Assembly: GCA_025201365.1 (NCBI GenBank)
Contig: JAIXMF010000002.1
Span: forward strand, 372,001-436,000
Direction of reading: 5' to 3'
Source: Syncephalis plumigaleata
Taxonomy: Eukaryota > Zoopagomycota > Zoopagomycetes > Zoopagales > Piptocephalidaceae
DNA length: 64,000 nt
A program made the position numbers and the translations under genes. Of this stretch, positions 19,307 through 30,200 are shown piece by piece. Positions within the stretch are counted from its first letter, which is position 1, and every line of letters begins with the position of its first letter. The notes under the pieces were generated by a model. The model made no database searches. It was given only the letters and a program-made list of their open reading frames with translations, and was not told where the DNA came from.

Positions 19307-20568
19307 TCAATTAGGAATAACACTTCGTCGTAGACCATGAATAGCACAGAATGGATCCATGTTATGGTGCCAGCGGAATGCTCGTACCAATCCAATGTAA
19401 TGCATGGTGGCAGCGTTAACACGAAAAGATGGAAGATTTGATGCGAGTGTAAGAGAATATCGAATTTACCCGGCCACCAACGTTCCGGTACTCGAGCAGC
19501 GTAAATGACGGCACCTACAATGTAGATGGCACCCATACCTGCAATCCATGGTAGCGAGGCACCTTCAACTATATGATGCCACTGGAATAACATGTAATAT
19601 TAATAAATGAAACGAACTAGCAACAATTATAACAATCATATGACTTACCCCATATTGAATAAGTGCATGGATCATTGGCACTACGCCACTACTGCCTAAT
19701 GCGATGAAAATACCCGCTCGATAACTACGAAATGTTGGACTGGCGAACTTTCGTGAAATGCATGTTGCTACGGTGAGACCACCTAGAGCCGTGATAACAG
19801 CCAGATAAATGTTGCGTGCCGTGGCATGACAGTAGAAGGTGTAGTAAACAATGGGTAGAAAGAGCCGACGATAAGGGCAACAATGCCAATGTAATCGCAT
19901 CGATTCCAATTGGCAGACACCTACAAATCAATAAAATAATAATGGTACACATAATAGTTAGCGAGACATTCGTACAGCAAATAAGCAAGCAAGTTGTATA
20001 TGCGTACCTTCTCTGAATGACAAGAGAAGAGATGAAATGTAGCCGATAAGCCTAAACAAATGATGGCACCGGCTAGGAACACGTAGAATACAAGTGAGTC
20101 ACTCCAGTTGGCCGTACTCTGCTCGTTAAGCATATGCGCAGTAACACCGACTAGTACGAGGAATAGGATGGCACCCAGTGCATGACTATAAATATTGCCT
20201 GTTTCATTGTGAATGTAACCGAGTGTTGCGAAACAACCTCGATAGGAGAAGGTGGGCGGACGATAGAAAGCGCGAATATACTCGTTGTCCTGCATCCAAT
20301 GCGGTAGGTCAGCATAATTGCACCATCGTGCATACGCTTGTTTGGCAGTATCGGCGACACTTGTTGGCACGACTGCTTCGGTGATACGTGCAAGCGTAGT
20401 GGAACCCGTACGACGTCGCGGATGTTGATCCTCTTTACTATCAGCTTCCGTTGTTGCCGTTGCTGTTGCTGTCGTCGTAGATAATGCAGCACTATCCATG
20501 TTAGCAGCCTCAGTAGTAGCAGTAGCCATAGTAGCAATAGAAGGATTGTCAACCGAATGAAGTGACAT
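19307..20568 (-). CDS. PAQR/Izh (adiponectin receptor-like) seven-helix membrane protein
   Basis: This family (yeast Izh, animal AdipoR) consists of membrane hydrolases linked to ceramide, sterol and zinc homeostasis. The ATG at 20568 begins a Ser/Thr/Ala-rich cytosolic N-terminus (~75 residues). Diagnostic motifs then follow: DNEYIRAFYRPPTFSYRGCF, HNETGNIYSHALGAILFLVL and LGLSATFHLFSCHSEKV, spliced at 20008/19920 to SANWNRCDYIGIVALIVGSF. After another intron comes WHHIVEGASLPWIAGMGAIY and the zinc-binding C-terminal HSHQIFHLFV. One missing base near 19412 shifts the frame; beyond it the other frame reads HYIGLVRAFRWHHNMDP and ends at 19307. Histidines for the metal site (FH...H, HSHQIFH) are present. 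Introns are about 19921-20007 and 19593-19650. Confidence 0.93.
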
Positions 20569-21287
20569 GATTCGACAAGTAAATGTTAACACAATAAACG
20601 GTTGCCTACACTACTAGGACGGAAGTTGAAAGACACGTGAGAGAAAGGAAAGGAGCGTTCAGTAAATAGTAGTAGTAGCGACTATATATATAGCCTTGTC
20701 ACTCACTCGCTTGTTCACGCCTACCTCTTCCTAAGATACCTCCCGTCAATATAAATTCAAGGGAGACAGAGACAAGTAGTACGACTAGGCACTTATAGTT
20801 TACAGAGGTGAGGTATGAACTAAATGAACAAGCAGTATCGAGTAAGCAGAGGAAATAAAAAGAAAAATAACGGTCTATAAAAATACCGAATAGAGTCATC
20901 CAGTCCTCAACATGAGAGGACCGTTCATCTCTCAGGTGATGTCTCATTTGTTCAATGATTGATCCGCGTGATGACATTGAATTGACACAAGTCATCTAAA
21001 TATATATCATGCACATGTATATGATGTATATGAATATGTATGTAAGTGTGTTGTAATCACGGCAATCATCACTACCGTTAACATCATGTAGACCGGTTTA
21101 GATGATGTATGCTTATTAATGAATGACATTTACTGTAATTATCAACCAATGGTAGATGTATAAATAAATAGACATCGCTTTATACACGTAATCTCCCTTT
21201 ATCATCATTATGTATCCAAGTGACTACATGCTTTGATTGCTTTCTCGCTTTCCTCTTTCCTTCTTATTCACTTGTTTATTACCGAGT
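20569..21287. other. Divergent intergenic region
   Basis: Spacer between the leftward PAQR gene and the rightward nitronate monooxygenase. It contains GTAGTAGTAGCGACTATATATATAG-like simple DNA near 20670 and ATGTATATG repeats near 21010-21045. A leftward open frame at 20699-20995 has no recognisable domain and biased content, so I do not call it. Confidence 0.45.
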
Positions 21288-22577
21288 ATGTCTAAGCAAT
21301 TCCAGCAATATTTCCCGCATGTTACCGTGCCTATCGTGCAAGCACCTATGGCCTATGCTTCGGTTGGGAGTTGGCCACAGCAGTGAGTGGAGCAGGTGCA
21401 CTTGGTTTTATCGGGGCTGGCTACGTTACTGAGCCAGAATGGGCTGCCACGGAACTGGCACACGCAGCAGCAGCAATAACGTCATCGTCATCATCATCAA
21501 ACCTAGCCCGTGATCCACATGGTCGTCTTCCCATTGGTATCGGGTTTATCACCTGGCATTTGAAATCATCGAGTAGTTGGCCAGACGTACTAGCTCGAGT
21601 GCTGGATGCACGTCCGGCAGCCATATGGTTCTCATTTGGCGATGCCTCATCGATGATTCAATGGATACGCGAACGGGAGAAGACATTGCTACCGGAGGGC
21701 ATGCCACCGTGTCGCATATTCGTTCAAGTGCAAACGGTAGCCGGTGCACTTGACGCAGTTAGATGGGGTGCCGATATTATTGTAGCTCAGGGTAAGTAGG
21801 AAGGGAGAAGGGATTATTTGCACGCTTAAGGGGAAGTGAAGGAGCATGATGATGATGATGATTGAAACTAATCATTCCTCCTTATCAAACCCATTCTTTC
21901 CTATGATGTATTAGGAAGTGAAGCAGGTGGTCACAGTGCTAAACACAGCTCATCTACCCTATGCCTATTGCCAGAAGTCATTGATGCCATAGATAATCTG
22001 CTATCCCTGTTTTAGCAGCAGGTGGTATCGCTGATGGACGTGGTCTAGCGGCAGTATTGGTGATGGGTGCCGCAGCAGCCGTGATAGGTTCCAGGTGAGT
22101 GAAACAGTATAATACAACATGTGCTCATCAACATCCATACTATGATAGATTTGTAATTAGCAAGGAATGTCCAACTAGTGATGCTGTCAAACAAGCAATC
22201 ATCAATACTAAAGATGGCGGGTAAGCATGGGGAACACTAAGTGTTATTCGGCAACAGTGATTATGATATCATGCGGTGTCTCATTGATGAAACAGGATAA
22301 CTACCACAAAGCTGGATGTCTTTGACAAACTACGTGGATTCGGATGGCCGGAAGAATACGCCATTCGTACGATGCGCAATAGAATTACAGATGCCTACGA
22401 GCAAGACAACACCATGCCAACTACCGAGGAGTTCAGCGATGCAATTCGTCGAGGTGATACGACAGTGGCAATGGTTACCACTAGTCAAGCAGTAGGCTTG
22501 CTAATCAATTACAATCAGCGGCAGAGATTGTCGAGCAGATTCATGCTCAAGCACAGAAACTGCTTTCACGACACTAG
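21288..22577 (+). CDS. Nitronate monooxygenase / 2-nitropropane dioxygenase-like FMN protein
   Basis: The family are FMN-dependent TIM-barrel enzymes that oxidise alkyl nitronates. The ATG at 21288 (MSKQFQQYFPHVTVPIVQAP) leads to the phosphate/flavin strand QAPMA; a frame change follows, then ELATAVSGAGALGFIGAGY. Later motifs are LPIGIGFITWHL, PAAIWFSFGD, CRIFVQVQTV, WGADIIVAQG, spliced to GSEAGGHSAKHSS (the GxEAGGH motif of the family), then VLAAGGIADGRGLAAVLVMG and AAAVIGSR. The C-terminus is ITDAYEQDNTMPT and AAEIVEQIHAQAQKLLSRH. Four introns of 60-110 bases. Frame breaks at about 21362, 21998 and 22508 each fit one missing base. The catalytic His of GGH is present. Confidence 0.9.
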
Positions 22578-23108
22578 AAAAGGCCTATGAGAGAGTTGAT
22601 TGCTACAGAAAAATTACTTGATCCATAGTTGCATTAAACCCCTAACCATATTTATCTAGTTCAAGATATTGACCATATCATCATGTTGCTGCTTGCTATT
22701 AATCATTGAACATTGAATATTATGAGCTTGTATACATAACGTGTACCATTGAGTGTGATCAGTAGACATCTATTATTATTATTATTAGCTTATTTACTAT
22801 CCTTAATCCTAATACTCGTAATTGGCCTAATGTTTCGAATTCACGGGCGAAACCAGGAATTGTAACCTATCCACATGAGATAATTTCCAAATAAGTAGTT
22901 AGGAAGCAATTATGGCTACACATGGTTATGTTTCGAATTTACTCAAATATACTAGAATTAATTAGTGTCTACATACTGAATACTATTGCATGGAGAACTA
23001 TAAAAGAACACTTGATCTTTTGGTTTGTATTCGAACAATATCAACATTCCGCTTACAACTTCTCTTAAACTTCATACAATATCATACTCGCGAACTACCA
23101 TCAGCATT
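22578..23108. other. Intergenic
   Basis: AT-rich DNA between two rightward genes, with an ATT repeat near 22770-22787. No supported gene. The last ~100 bases are the likely leader of the kinase-like gene. Confidence 0.45.
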
Positions 23109-24390
23109 ATGCGAAAACACAACGCTTTTATTTTAACAGCTATCTGCATGTTGTTAACGACGTTTTGCGCCACAGAAACACATGCTGCCGGTGCTGATGA
23201 CCCTAATGGTAATTTCTATCGAATATTATAGCAGTATCTTGTACACTAATCTATAATTACACGTACAACAGTTAAACAAGTAAAAGTGACGCTCCTAAAG
23301 TCATTAGTTACAAAGGAAAAGATGGAGTGGCAAGACAACTGACTGATATCAATGTATTCAGTAGCCCGATTGATGAAGACACTGGGAAAAACGAATTAAC
23401 CATGTCGTACGCACTGCTAGGAGGCACACCCGTTGTATTAAAGTGCGGAACTCAAAAAGTGTTTGCAAGAGAAATGGACGCAGTTCAGGTAATGTTTAAT
23501 GCATATATAAATTCTACATCAAGCAATTGCTAACAAGATATTAGATGCTGGACATGGCCAATGCTGCTCCCGGTCCAGCGATTGGTAAAGCTAATATTGC
23601 TTTACCGCTGGATTACTTTAAAATGCCTGGCCCTAGATTTAGTTTGTTCACATCGCAGCAGGACTGCGTTGTATATGAGCGCATTCCAGGCAAGAACCTG
23701 AAAGATTATGCAACACAAACAAATTTGGTAACAATAGCGAAAACACTACCTGGTGTCATTAAAGACGTGCTTCAAGGCAAGTATCTCCGTATTGTTTCTA
23801 CATCTTTAGCACGTATTGACCAAATAATCAGGCGTACATTACATGTATCAAGCCAATATTGCGCATAATGACCTTAGAACTCCGAGTAAGTCATGAAAAC
23901 TATTCCATTTTAGCAAGAACTAATTCGCTAATATTACTATCCAGATGTTATGATATATTCGGACACACGTACAAATAGAGTAGCAGCAAAGATTATCGAC
24001 TATGATCGTGTCGTGTTACTCGTTCCAACTGTGCAAGATGTTAAGAAGACCAATAGATTCACAAACCTCGATAATATTTCAGTGGATAAGAGAGAGGAAT
24101 GCTGGCGTACCAATAGTCAAGTTGGCAACATGATTCGTGACCTCATTTTCAAGGGAGCGGATCCCAAGGAAAATGAAATCGACGTATTTCTGGATCGAAT
24201 CCTAGCTGATACGACAAGGAATCCTTATCCAAATGAATCACCAATGATTAAGAAGATACTCAAGGATATGTTGATGATCCGTAATGAATTAATGCAAGGA
24301 TACGTAGGAGTGGCACCGAAGGGCAGGCAAAATTTCTGTAAAGTACCACTAATGATCCTTAACAAATACGCAGCTATTTTAAATAAATAA
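23109..24390 (+). CDS. Secreted protein with a kinase-like fold
   Basis: The ATG at 23109 opens a signal peptide (FILTAICMLLTTFCATETHA). The mature part keeps the landmarks of a protein-kinase-like domain in order: TPVVLKCGTQKVF (VxLK lysine), a helix with Glu (AREMDAVQ), a hinge-like CVVYERIPGKNLKDYA, then VHYMYQANIAHNDLRTP joined across an intron to NVMIYSD. The catalytic loop is HND with a downstream Asn, and KIIDYDR stands in the DFG position. A helical C-terminal lobe ends at 24390. Four introns; that at 23777-23831 has a GC donor (GCAAGT). One missing base is likely near 23284. Asp and Asn catalytic residues are present, so activity is possible, but the substrate is unknown. The family is unusual in entering the secretory pathway. 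Confidence 0.7.
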
Positions 24391-24556
24391 CCATTGTTAT
24401 TCATGCTATAATCTTCTTGTAGATTGAGTATAAGTCATGACTATAATGTATATATAGCTTTACTATTCTGCTGCTTCTTATGCAAATACATTTTATTAGA
24501 TACTGCTTTATTTCGTTTAGCATACGTTTATATGATGCGATAACTAGGGAACTCGT

Positions 24557-24962
24557 TTATTTGCCCTTCTTCTTATTCGAGTCTTTCTTGCTTTTATCCA
24601 TTGCTTTACGCATAATCGTCAGCTTGCCAACTGCTCCTGCACGTGTAGCCATTTGTGTCTCAATGTTTCTATTGATGTTGGCCGACAATTTCTATATTCC
24701 TACTATTAGTCGATTGATTCGTATATTCATTTGCCAACTATAACGCTACCTTTTTAAGTATCTTTTGCTTAATTAAAGTCGAGTTCTTTGGTGCAATAAC
24801 TCGAGCTATACAGCATTACGCTAGTCATTAGTCGAGATTCATTTGAATACTACTACACATCAACTTTAGTTACTTACCACCCTTCTTGGTGCTTCCTGGC
24901 TTTTTACTCTGCGATTGCTTTGCCTTACTAGCATTCGTCTTCTTGATAAGTCCTTGTACCAT
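24557..24962 (-). CDS. UPF0390 (DUF2462) small basic protein, three exons
   Basis: Exons are 24962-24878, 24805-24750 and 24691-24557, giving 91 residues. The N-terminus is MVQGLIKKTNASKAKQSQSK and the middle exon is the family signature ARVIAPKNSTLIKQKILKK. The last exon reads LSANINRNIETQMATRAGAV, then GKLTIMRKAMDK and a lysine-rich tail. Family members are small lysine-rich proteins of unknown or poorly defined, possibly nucleolar, role. The order MxxG...K-rich...G-x-RVIAPK...LKK...I...IE..MA.RA...GKL matches along the whole length. The middle exon is only 56 bases. The intact frames and proper splice sites make this a convincing host gene. Confidence 0.85.
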
Positions 24963-25105
24963 GGTAATAAATACGTATGAGTGTATATATGAGTGCCTAA
25001 TCGCAATAGCAAGAACAAAAAAGTGTAAAAAGAAAAATAAATGGATTAGATTGTTATCCAATCATCATTTTCTTCATGAATAACATTATGCTAAGTAAAT
25101 CACCA

Positions 25106-25560
25106 CTACAGGCTTTTTCCATCCAATTTGCGCAGTTAGCCTTCTGTCTTTACGAATAAATAATAGTTATGCTAACACTTACAATTACCCTGTATTTTGG
25201 GGTGTAGATAGCGATAACTATCACGGATAAATTGTTTCCTGTTGTTTGGTTCCCTTGATGTCCTTGTCCTCCTGCTCTTGAATGATTGGAAGCAACGACA
25301 CTTGGATGAGGGTGTGTTGGAACATCGGTTCCACTACGAAGGCAGTTGGTGATTTGAATGAAATCCAGACGAGCAACCATAACCCCGATTCCACAAACGA
25401 TACTCGTATCCTTTAACTTGCATGTCCTCTTAATCATTGTTTCGATGTGTGCATCTAATAGAATAATGGATTAGTATATTGTAATAAATATCAAAGTGTA
25501 ATGAGGTATACTTACCGTAAGGGATCATGACAAGTAGTAGGACACTTTCTCATTGATAGT
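25106..25560 (-). mobile_element. Truncated Fanzor-bearing DNA transposon, right end
   Basis: The terminal end is C-TA-CAGGCTTTTTCCATCCAATT, then TGCGCAGTTAGCCTTCTGTC. It is nearly identical to one end of the MITE at 4250. Inside it and reading leftward lies the 3' part of a Fanzor gene (see 25150-25555), so the gene's 3' end points at the terminal repeat as in TnpB/Fanzor elements. The other end of the transposon and the N-terminal two-thirds of the gene are absent. Homology to the second copy (41791) runs out near 25560. The TA next to a CAGG/CAGTG terminus suggests a Tc1/mariner-like carrier; no transposase is present. Confidence 0.75.
25150..25555 (-). pseudogene. Fanzor C-terminal fragment, decayed
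   Basis: Fanzor proteins are eukaryotic homologs of TnpB, OMEGA RNA-guided DNA nucleases. An intron with an intact GTAAGT donor (near 25515) and ATTAG acceptor (near 25455) splits the fragment. Downstream the reading is KGYEYRLWNR, then after a one-base frame change VMVARLDFIQITNCLRSGTD, VPTHPHPSVVASNHSRAGG. The RuvC-III type motif (WNRD.. plus A.L..I.I) is recognisable by alignment with the cleaner copy at 41868. An in-frame stop and the frame change show that it is dead. The identification rests on the motif and on agreement between the two copies. Confidence 0.65.
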
Positions 25561-25938
25561 GTGGGAGCTATGGTTGCTCGATTTGCTCAAGCACAATGTG
25601 TAGGCGATATACAATAAGGTAGAGTGAGTAGAGTGCAATAAGACAGCGTAAGAGCGTGTAATAAGCACAATTGAACTGGAAGCTGGAGATAATAGATGCG
25701 TCTTTTTATAATTGTGGCATGTTAGTAGCGCTAACTGCAGGGATCTATTGTGCAAGAGTGAAGACGCTCATTCAGATACATACAGGAAGGATGAATCTAT
25801 TGTGACAAGCAGTGTCATTGACAACACAATGCAGTAAGATTCGTGTCATCTAATGTCATTGTAGCAAAGTTAGAATGGTGCAATGCCGCTTAGAACACAA
25901 CAATCAATAAGAGCAAATAAATACTAATACTAATTGAC
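25561..25938. other. Intergenic between the Fanzor remnant and the LINE
   Basis: No conserved coding sequence seen on either strand. It ends at the LINE target site. A weak leftward open frame (25525-25755) has no recognisable features. Confidence 0.4.
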
Positions 25939-25957
25939 ATGTTTGTTATTCGTGCCT
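25939..25957 (+). repeat. Target-site duplication, left copy
   Basis: ATGTTTGTTATTCGTGCCT (19 bases) sits immediately left of the LINE and is repeated exactly after its A-rich tail at 32499-32517. This is the expected product of target-primed reverse transcription. Confidence 0.92.
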
Positions 25958-26029
25958 CACAGCTCTTTCTCCCATTTTTTATTTTTCAAAGAAAAAGAAA
26001 AAGGAAAAATCAAAGTTAACCAGTACAAC

Positions 26030-27229
26030 ATGGAACAACCGACCCCATACGCTGTAGCGGCAGCCAGAGCAGAAGCAGAAGCAGCTCAGCAGCAGCTAAA
26101 AGAAAAGCGTATAAAGAGCCACTGCATCGCAGTCCCGATTACGACCAACCTGGTAGAGATACTATCAGCCATGGATAATAAGCTCGGCAAGACCCATTGG
26201 AGAGCTAGTCACGACACAGCCGCTGGCGAATACATTATCAGCACGAAAAGCCAAGATCAAGCGAGAACCTTAGTCAAAGAGGGTCTACTAGTGAACGGCA
26301 AGAAGCTGGAAATCCGTGGATTCGAAGGAATCACCCCGGTAAACCTACGTCTTGTAGGTTTGGACGCTAGTGACGAGGAGGAGGAGGTCGCTAGGATAAT
26401 GCAGCAGAGCCTGGGAGGAGCAGCGAGAGTACTGTCTGTCAGACGAGTAACTCGCAGGTATGGTGATAACCATTACTTTACCTCAACCGCGATTTGCAAA
26501 TTTGAAGGGATTGTAGCAAACATACCTAAGGCAATAAAGTTGAATGCTTCTTACATTAAAGTATTTAGAAACGACGCGTGTTATAAGTGTCATACTGTGG
26601 GACACATTGCGAAATTCTGCCCCGCGAGCGAAAGCATGAGGAGTCCGCCGCGAGCGACGGAAGAGAAGCAAGCCGGAAGCGAGTGGCTTCGCAAGAGAGT
26701 GGAGACGACGAATGAAGACGACACGCAACAACGGAATGTGCCAGAAGAGAATGAAGAAGCAGTTAGCACCTCACCCACCCCTCATGGTCCCCAGAGAACT
26801 GGGAAACCAGTGGCGGTAGGAGAGCAAGGTACGGGCGGTTACACACAAGGGAAGAAGCGCGATTTCTGTGATGTAAACGTCGATGGCCTAGCTATGCTAA
26901 CTGGCATCAGTCTGGAGCCAGCCAACCCCAGACAGCAGGAGAAGACAGCGCCAGTCGACGAAAACGACGAGCAACCAGCGAGTATGAGCAGTGAAGAGGA
27001 TCAAGAGAACAACAACGCAGAAGAACGCGAGGGAACCGACGATGAGATGGACTATGATGACAGCAACTCACATGAACAGCAAGAAAACATACCAGATGGA
27101 TCAGCAAACGATTTTGACGACGACGACAACGCCAACGCCAACGACGACGACGACGACGATCCAGACCGAACACCAAAGATACACATGGTTACTACAAGAA
27201 GTATGGGACTGGGTCAAACCAGTCAATAA
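26030..27229 (+). CDS. LINE ORF1, gag-like nucleic-acid-binding protein
   Basis: 399 residues from the ATG at 26030 (MEQPTPYAVAAARAEAEAAQ), chosen because the upstream in-frame part (from 25934) would cross the target duplication. The N-terminus is an Ala/Glu/Gln helix. A central RRM-like region includes LVEILSAMDNKLGKTHWRAS and KKLEIRGFEGITPVNLRLVG. A CCHC knuckle CYKCHTVGHIAKFC lies at about residues 185-198. The C-terminal 180 residues are acidic and disordered, ending in an Asp/Asn run and PDRTPKIHMVTTRSMGLGQ. ORF1 proteins bind element RNA and form ribonucleoprotein particles. The frame is fully open; the spacer to ORF2 is 43 bases. Confidence 0.9.
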   Translation: MEQPTPYAVAAARAEAEAAQQQLKEKRIKSHCIAVPITTNLVEILSAMDNKLGKTHWRASHDTAAGEYIISTKSQDQARTLVKEGLLVNGKKLEIRGFEGITPVNLRLVGLDASDEEEEVARIMQQSLGGAARVLSVRRVTRRYGDNHYFTSTAICKFEGIVANIPKAIKLNASYIKVFRNDACYKCHTVGHIAKFCPASESMRSPPRATEEKQAGSEWLRKRVETTNEDDTQQRNVPEENEEAVSTSPTPHGPQRTGKPVAVGEQGTGGYTQGKKRDFCDVNVDGLAMLTGISLEPANPRQQEKTAPVDENDEQPASMSSEEDQENNNAEEREGTDDEMDYDDSNSHEQQENIPDGSANDFDDDDNANANDDDDDDPDRTPKIHMVTTRSMGLGQTSQ

Positions 27230-27272
27230 TATACAGGATATATCTAGAATATTATATATAACATAATATATA

Positions 27273-30200
27273 ATGAATAATACAATTATACCCGAAAACC
27301 CAAACGAAATTATAGAATGGCCGTACGTTGGCACGTATTCGAACTTTCACCGAATACGAAGAGACGGGCCGAAGAAGATGCGTATAGTACATTGGAACGT
27401 CACAAGTGCGGCGAACGAGACTAAGCTGAGCTTAATACTCAACGCACTAGAACCGCTAGATATAGACTGTATAATATTGACTGAGACTCGCTGGTCGAGC
27501 GCATTAGAAAGAAGCATACCGTACCGACCGGACATCCAGAGGAGATACTCAGTTATCACCGCGGGAGCCGGAGACGACGACACACCAAATTACCATGGAG
27601 TGGCGATGCTGCTGAAGAAGGAATGGACGAAGCACATCCAGGAGATCTATAGAGTAGATAGGAGAATGCTAGGAGTACGTATGGCTTTTCGCGGTAGAGG
27701 TCTGTTGATTGTCGGGCTCCTATATCCCACAGATCAGGGGAGAAGAGATGCCGGGACAGCAAACAACATGTACAATACCCTAAAAGTCTGGTTGAACAAA
27801 GCCCGTGAGAAGAGAGCCGAGACGATAGTCGCAGGCGACTTTAACGCAACACCACAACCATGGATTGACAGGAGCTCGGTACGTCACCACGCGTTGCCAT
27901 CCACGCAACAAGAAGGAGATGCACCGGACTTTACTGCTCCGGCGAGTAGTAGAGCAGAAACGCAACTACTAGAGTACTTACTTGATCAACGACAGCTCAT
28001 TGACGCATGGCGATATCGATTCCCCGATGTCCGACAATTCACCAACACGATGATCGGTTCCACATCTACTTCGAAGGCACGGCTCGACCTATTCCTGGTA
28101 TCGGCAAACCTCTTGGAGCAGGTAACAGGAGTGGGCATAGAGAACGCGCTAGATACCTCTGACGACACCAGTTACATAAACGAAGGTATACCTGGATCTC
28201 ACCAGCCCATCCTATTAGAGCTGTCCACCTCTATGATGTTCCCGCAGGCCGAGGACAGAGTTACCCAACCTAGAAAGATACTGAACAACAAGAGTGTGAC
28301 TGAAACGCAATGGAGTAACTACTCTGAGGCGACAGACAAGGACTGGTGCAGCATGATGGAAGAAGCAGAGAGATTTACGCGTACTCAACCGAACTTACCA
28401 CACTCGAATATGCCTTACATCAGCGAGCTATGGAACAAGCTCTCCACTCACCTGATGAAATGTGCCGAGGACACCTTACCGTTCACGACCGTCCGCAAAC
28501 GGAAGCCCAACAAACCTATGATGTTAAATCCCACGCTACAAGTAACCAGGAAGCTAGCAAGGATCCTGCGCAAAGGTGGATCAGATAGAAGGATAGGAGG
28601 CGAGATCAGAAGAATAGCCGCGCAACATCCTAGCGTGGAGCTATTGGCCGAATCGGCGAACAGTCATGGTGGGATCATCCTAGGAGAGATTAGAAGGCTG
28701 AGGACGAGATTACACAACCAATATAGTCGTGCAAGGAAAAGAGAGGTAGCTGACAAGATTCAAAAGGCAGTTACAGCAAGAAACTTCAACTTCCATACGG
28801 ACATGAAGAGAACCTTGACGAACATATTGGAAAGAGGGAAACCTCTGCAAACCATCACGGTCGTGCAAACGAGCAGTCATGAGATCGAGGATAGACCGGA
28901 GGAAGTACGCCAGCGGGTTCGAGATTACTTCATACAGTGGATGTCGATTAGAAACGGTACGGACCCAATGACACACCCTAGGTGGAGAGACGCCTACGCG
29001 CCAATGCCGCACGTTCACGAAAGTATATACGACAACCTCATGGACCACGTGTCGGTGGAGGAGCTGGAGGCCACGCTTCGTCAACTTCCCTCCGCTAAAG
29101 CGCCAGGAGAGTCGGGAGTCACAAACGAGATGTTGAAACAAGCCAGCAAGCGAATCCATAGAATCATGGCAGCTATGATAACGACGTGTTTACAACGCAG
29201 CGACATACCGCAAACTTGGAAACACGGAAAAATCATACCCATCCCGAAAGTGACAGACTGGTGTGGGGATATGGCGCAGCTGCGGCCAATCACCCTGCTA
29301 GAGACGATGCGCAAACTATTCTCGATATCCATGACGAAGCGCTTACAAAACATACTGGAGAAGAATCATGTACTGCGAGGAGGGAACTTCGGCTTCACTA
29401 GGGGGAACCAAGCTACCGACTTTGTACAAATTCTGAGATCAGTGATGGATGATTCGATCTGCTACAAGAAAGGACTAGAGGTGCTCATGCTGGACGTGAA
29501 ACGAGCATATGACTCGGTCTCATGGCAAAGCCTAGCCTGCTCGCTACGAAGAATAAAAGTGCCGGAAGAGTTCATAACTCTGCTAGAGAACATATTTAAC
29601 AGCAGAACAGCTTCGGTTATTACAGCGCACGGTCAAACAGAAGCCCACCACCCTGAGTGCGGCTTGGACCAGGGAGAAGTGAACTCACCCACGTTATGGC
29701 TGATATTCTACGACACTCTACTCAGCAAACTCGATGAATCCAAAATAGGATACGCGATGAGAGAACGACAACCGGGCACTACACAGAAGATAGTAGCATA
29801 TGGAGCCTTCGCAGATGACCTAACTCTAGTAGCAGAAGATCGTGACACCTTGCAAAAGCTGGCAGATATCTGTAGATCCTTCTTCGAACTACACGATATC
29901 GAGGTGAATTGCAACAAAACGATTCATACGGCGAAAGATCCTCTAGGCAACTCAGTAGCGGAATCACTACCGAAAATTCGATTGGCGGAAGGAGAAGCGG
30001 GACTGGTACAGACGGTGGCGCCACCGACAATACCTTTCCGACTACTCGGCTGCTGGCTGTCCTTGGACGGCAAGAGCAAAGAGCCACTCAGAATCATCCA
30101 TCAATCAGTTAAAGGGCTTTGCAGCATTATAAGGCGAAAGGAGATCAGTCACGAGATTGCGATATATATCATCAACTCAGTGATAATACCGGCGATTACT

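Noticed and set aside
20699-20995. Leftward open frame of ~99 residues
   Set aside because: It has no domain or signal peptide, a biased Phe/Ser/Leu composition and no splice context; it lies in a promoter spacer.
22578-23108. Possible tRNA or ncRNA in the spacer (a TTCGAATTC-type sequence near 22838)
   Set aside because: No cloverleaf or matching A-box/B-box pair could be built.
25561-25938. Further Fanzor coding upstream of the 25150-25555 fragment
   Set aside because: Translation of the leftward strand shows no RuvC-I or helical-domain motif, and similarity to the other copy stops near 25560.
25934-26029. LINE ORF1 starting upstream at 25934
   Set aside because: That start lies before the left target duplication, outside the element; the ATG at 26030 is the first inside it.
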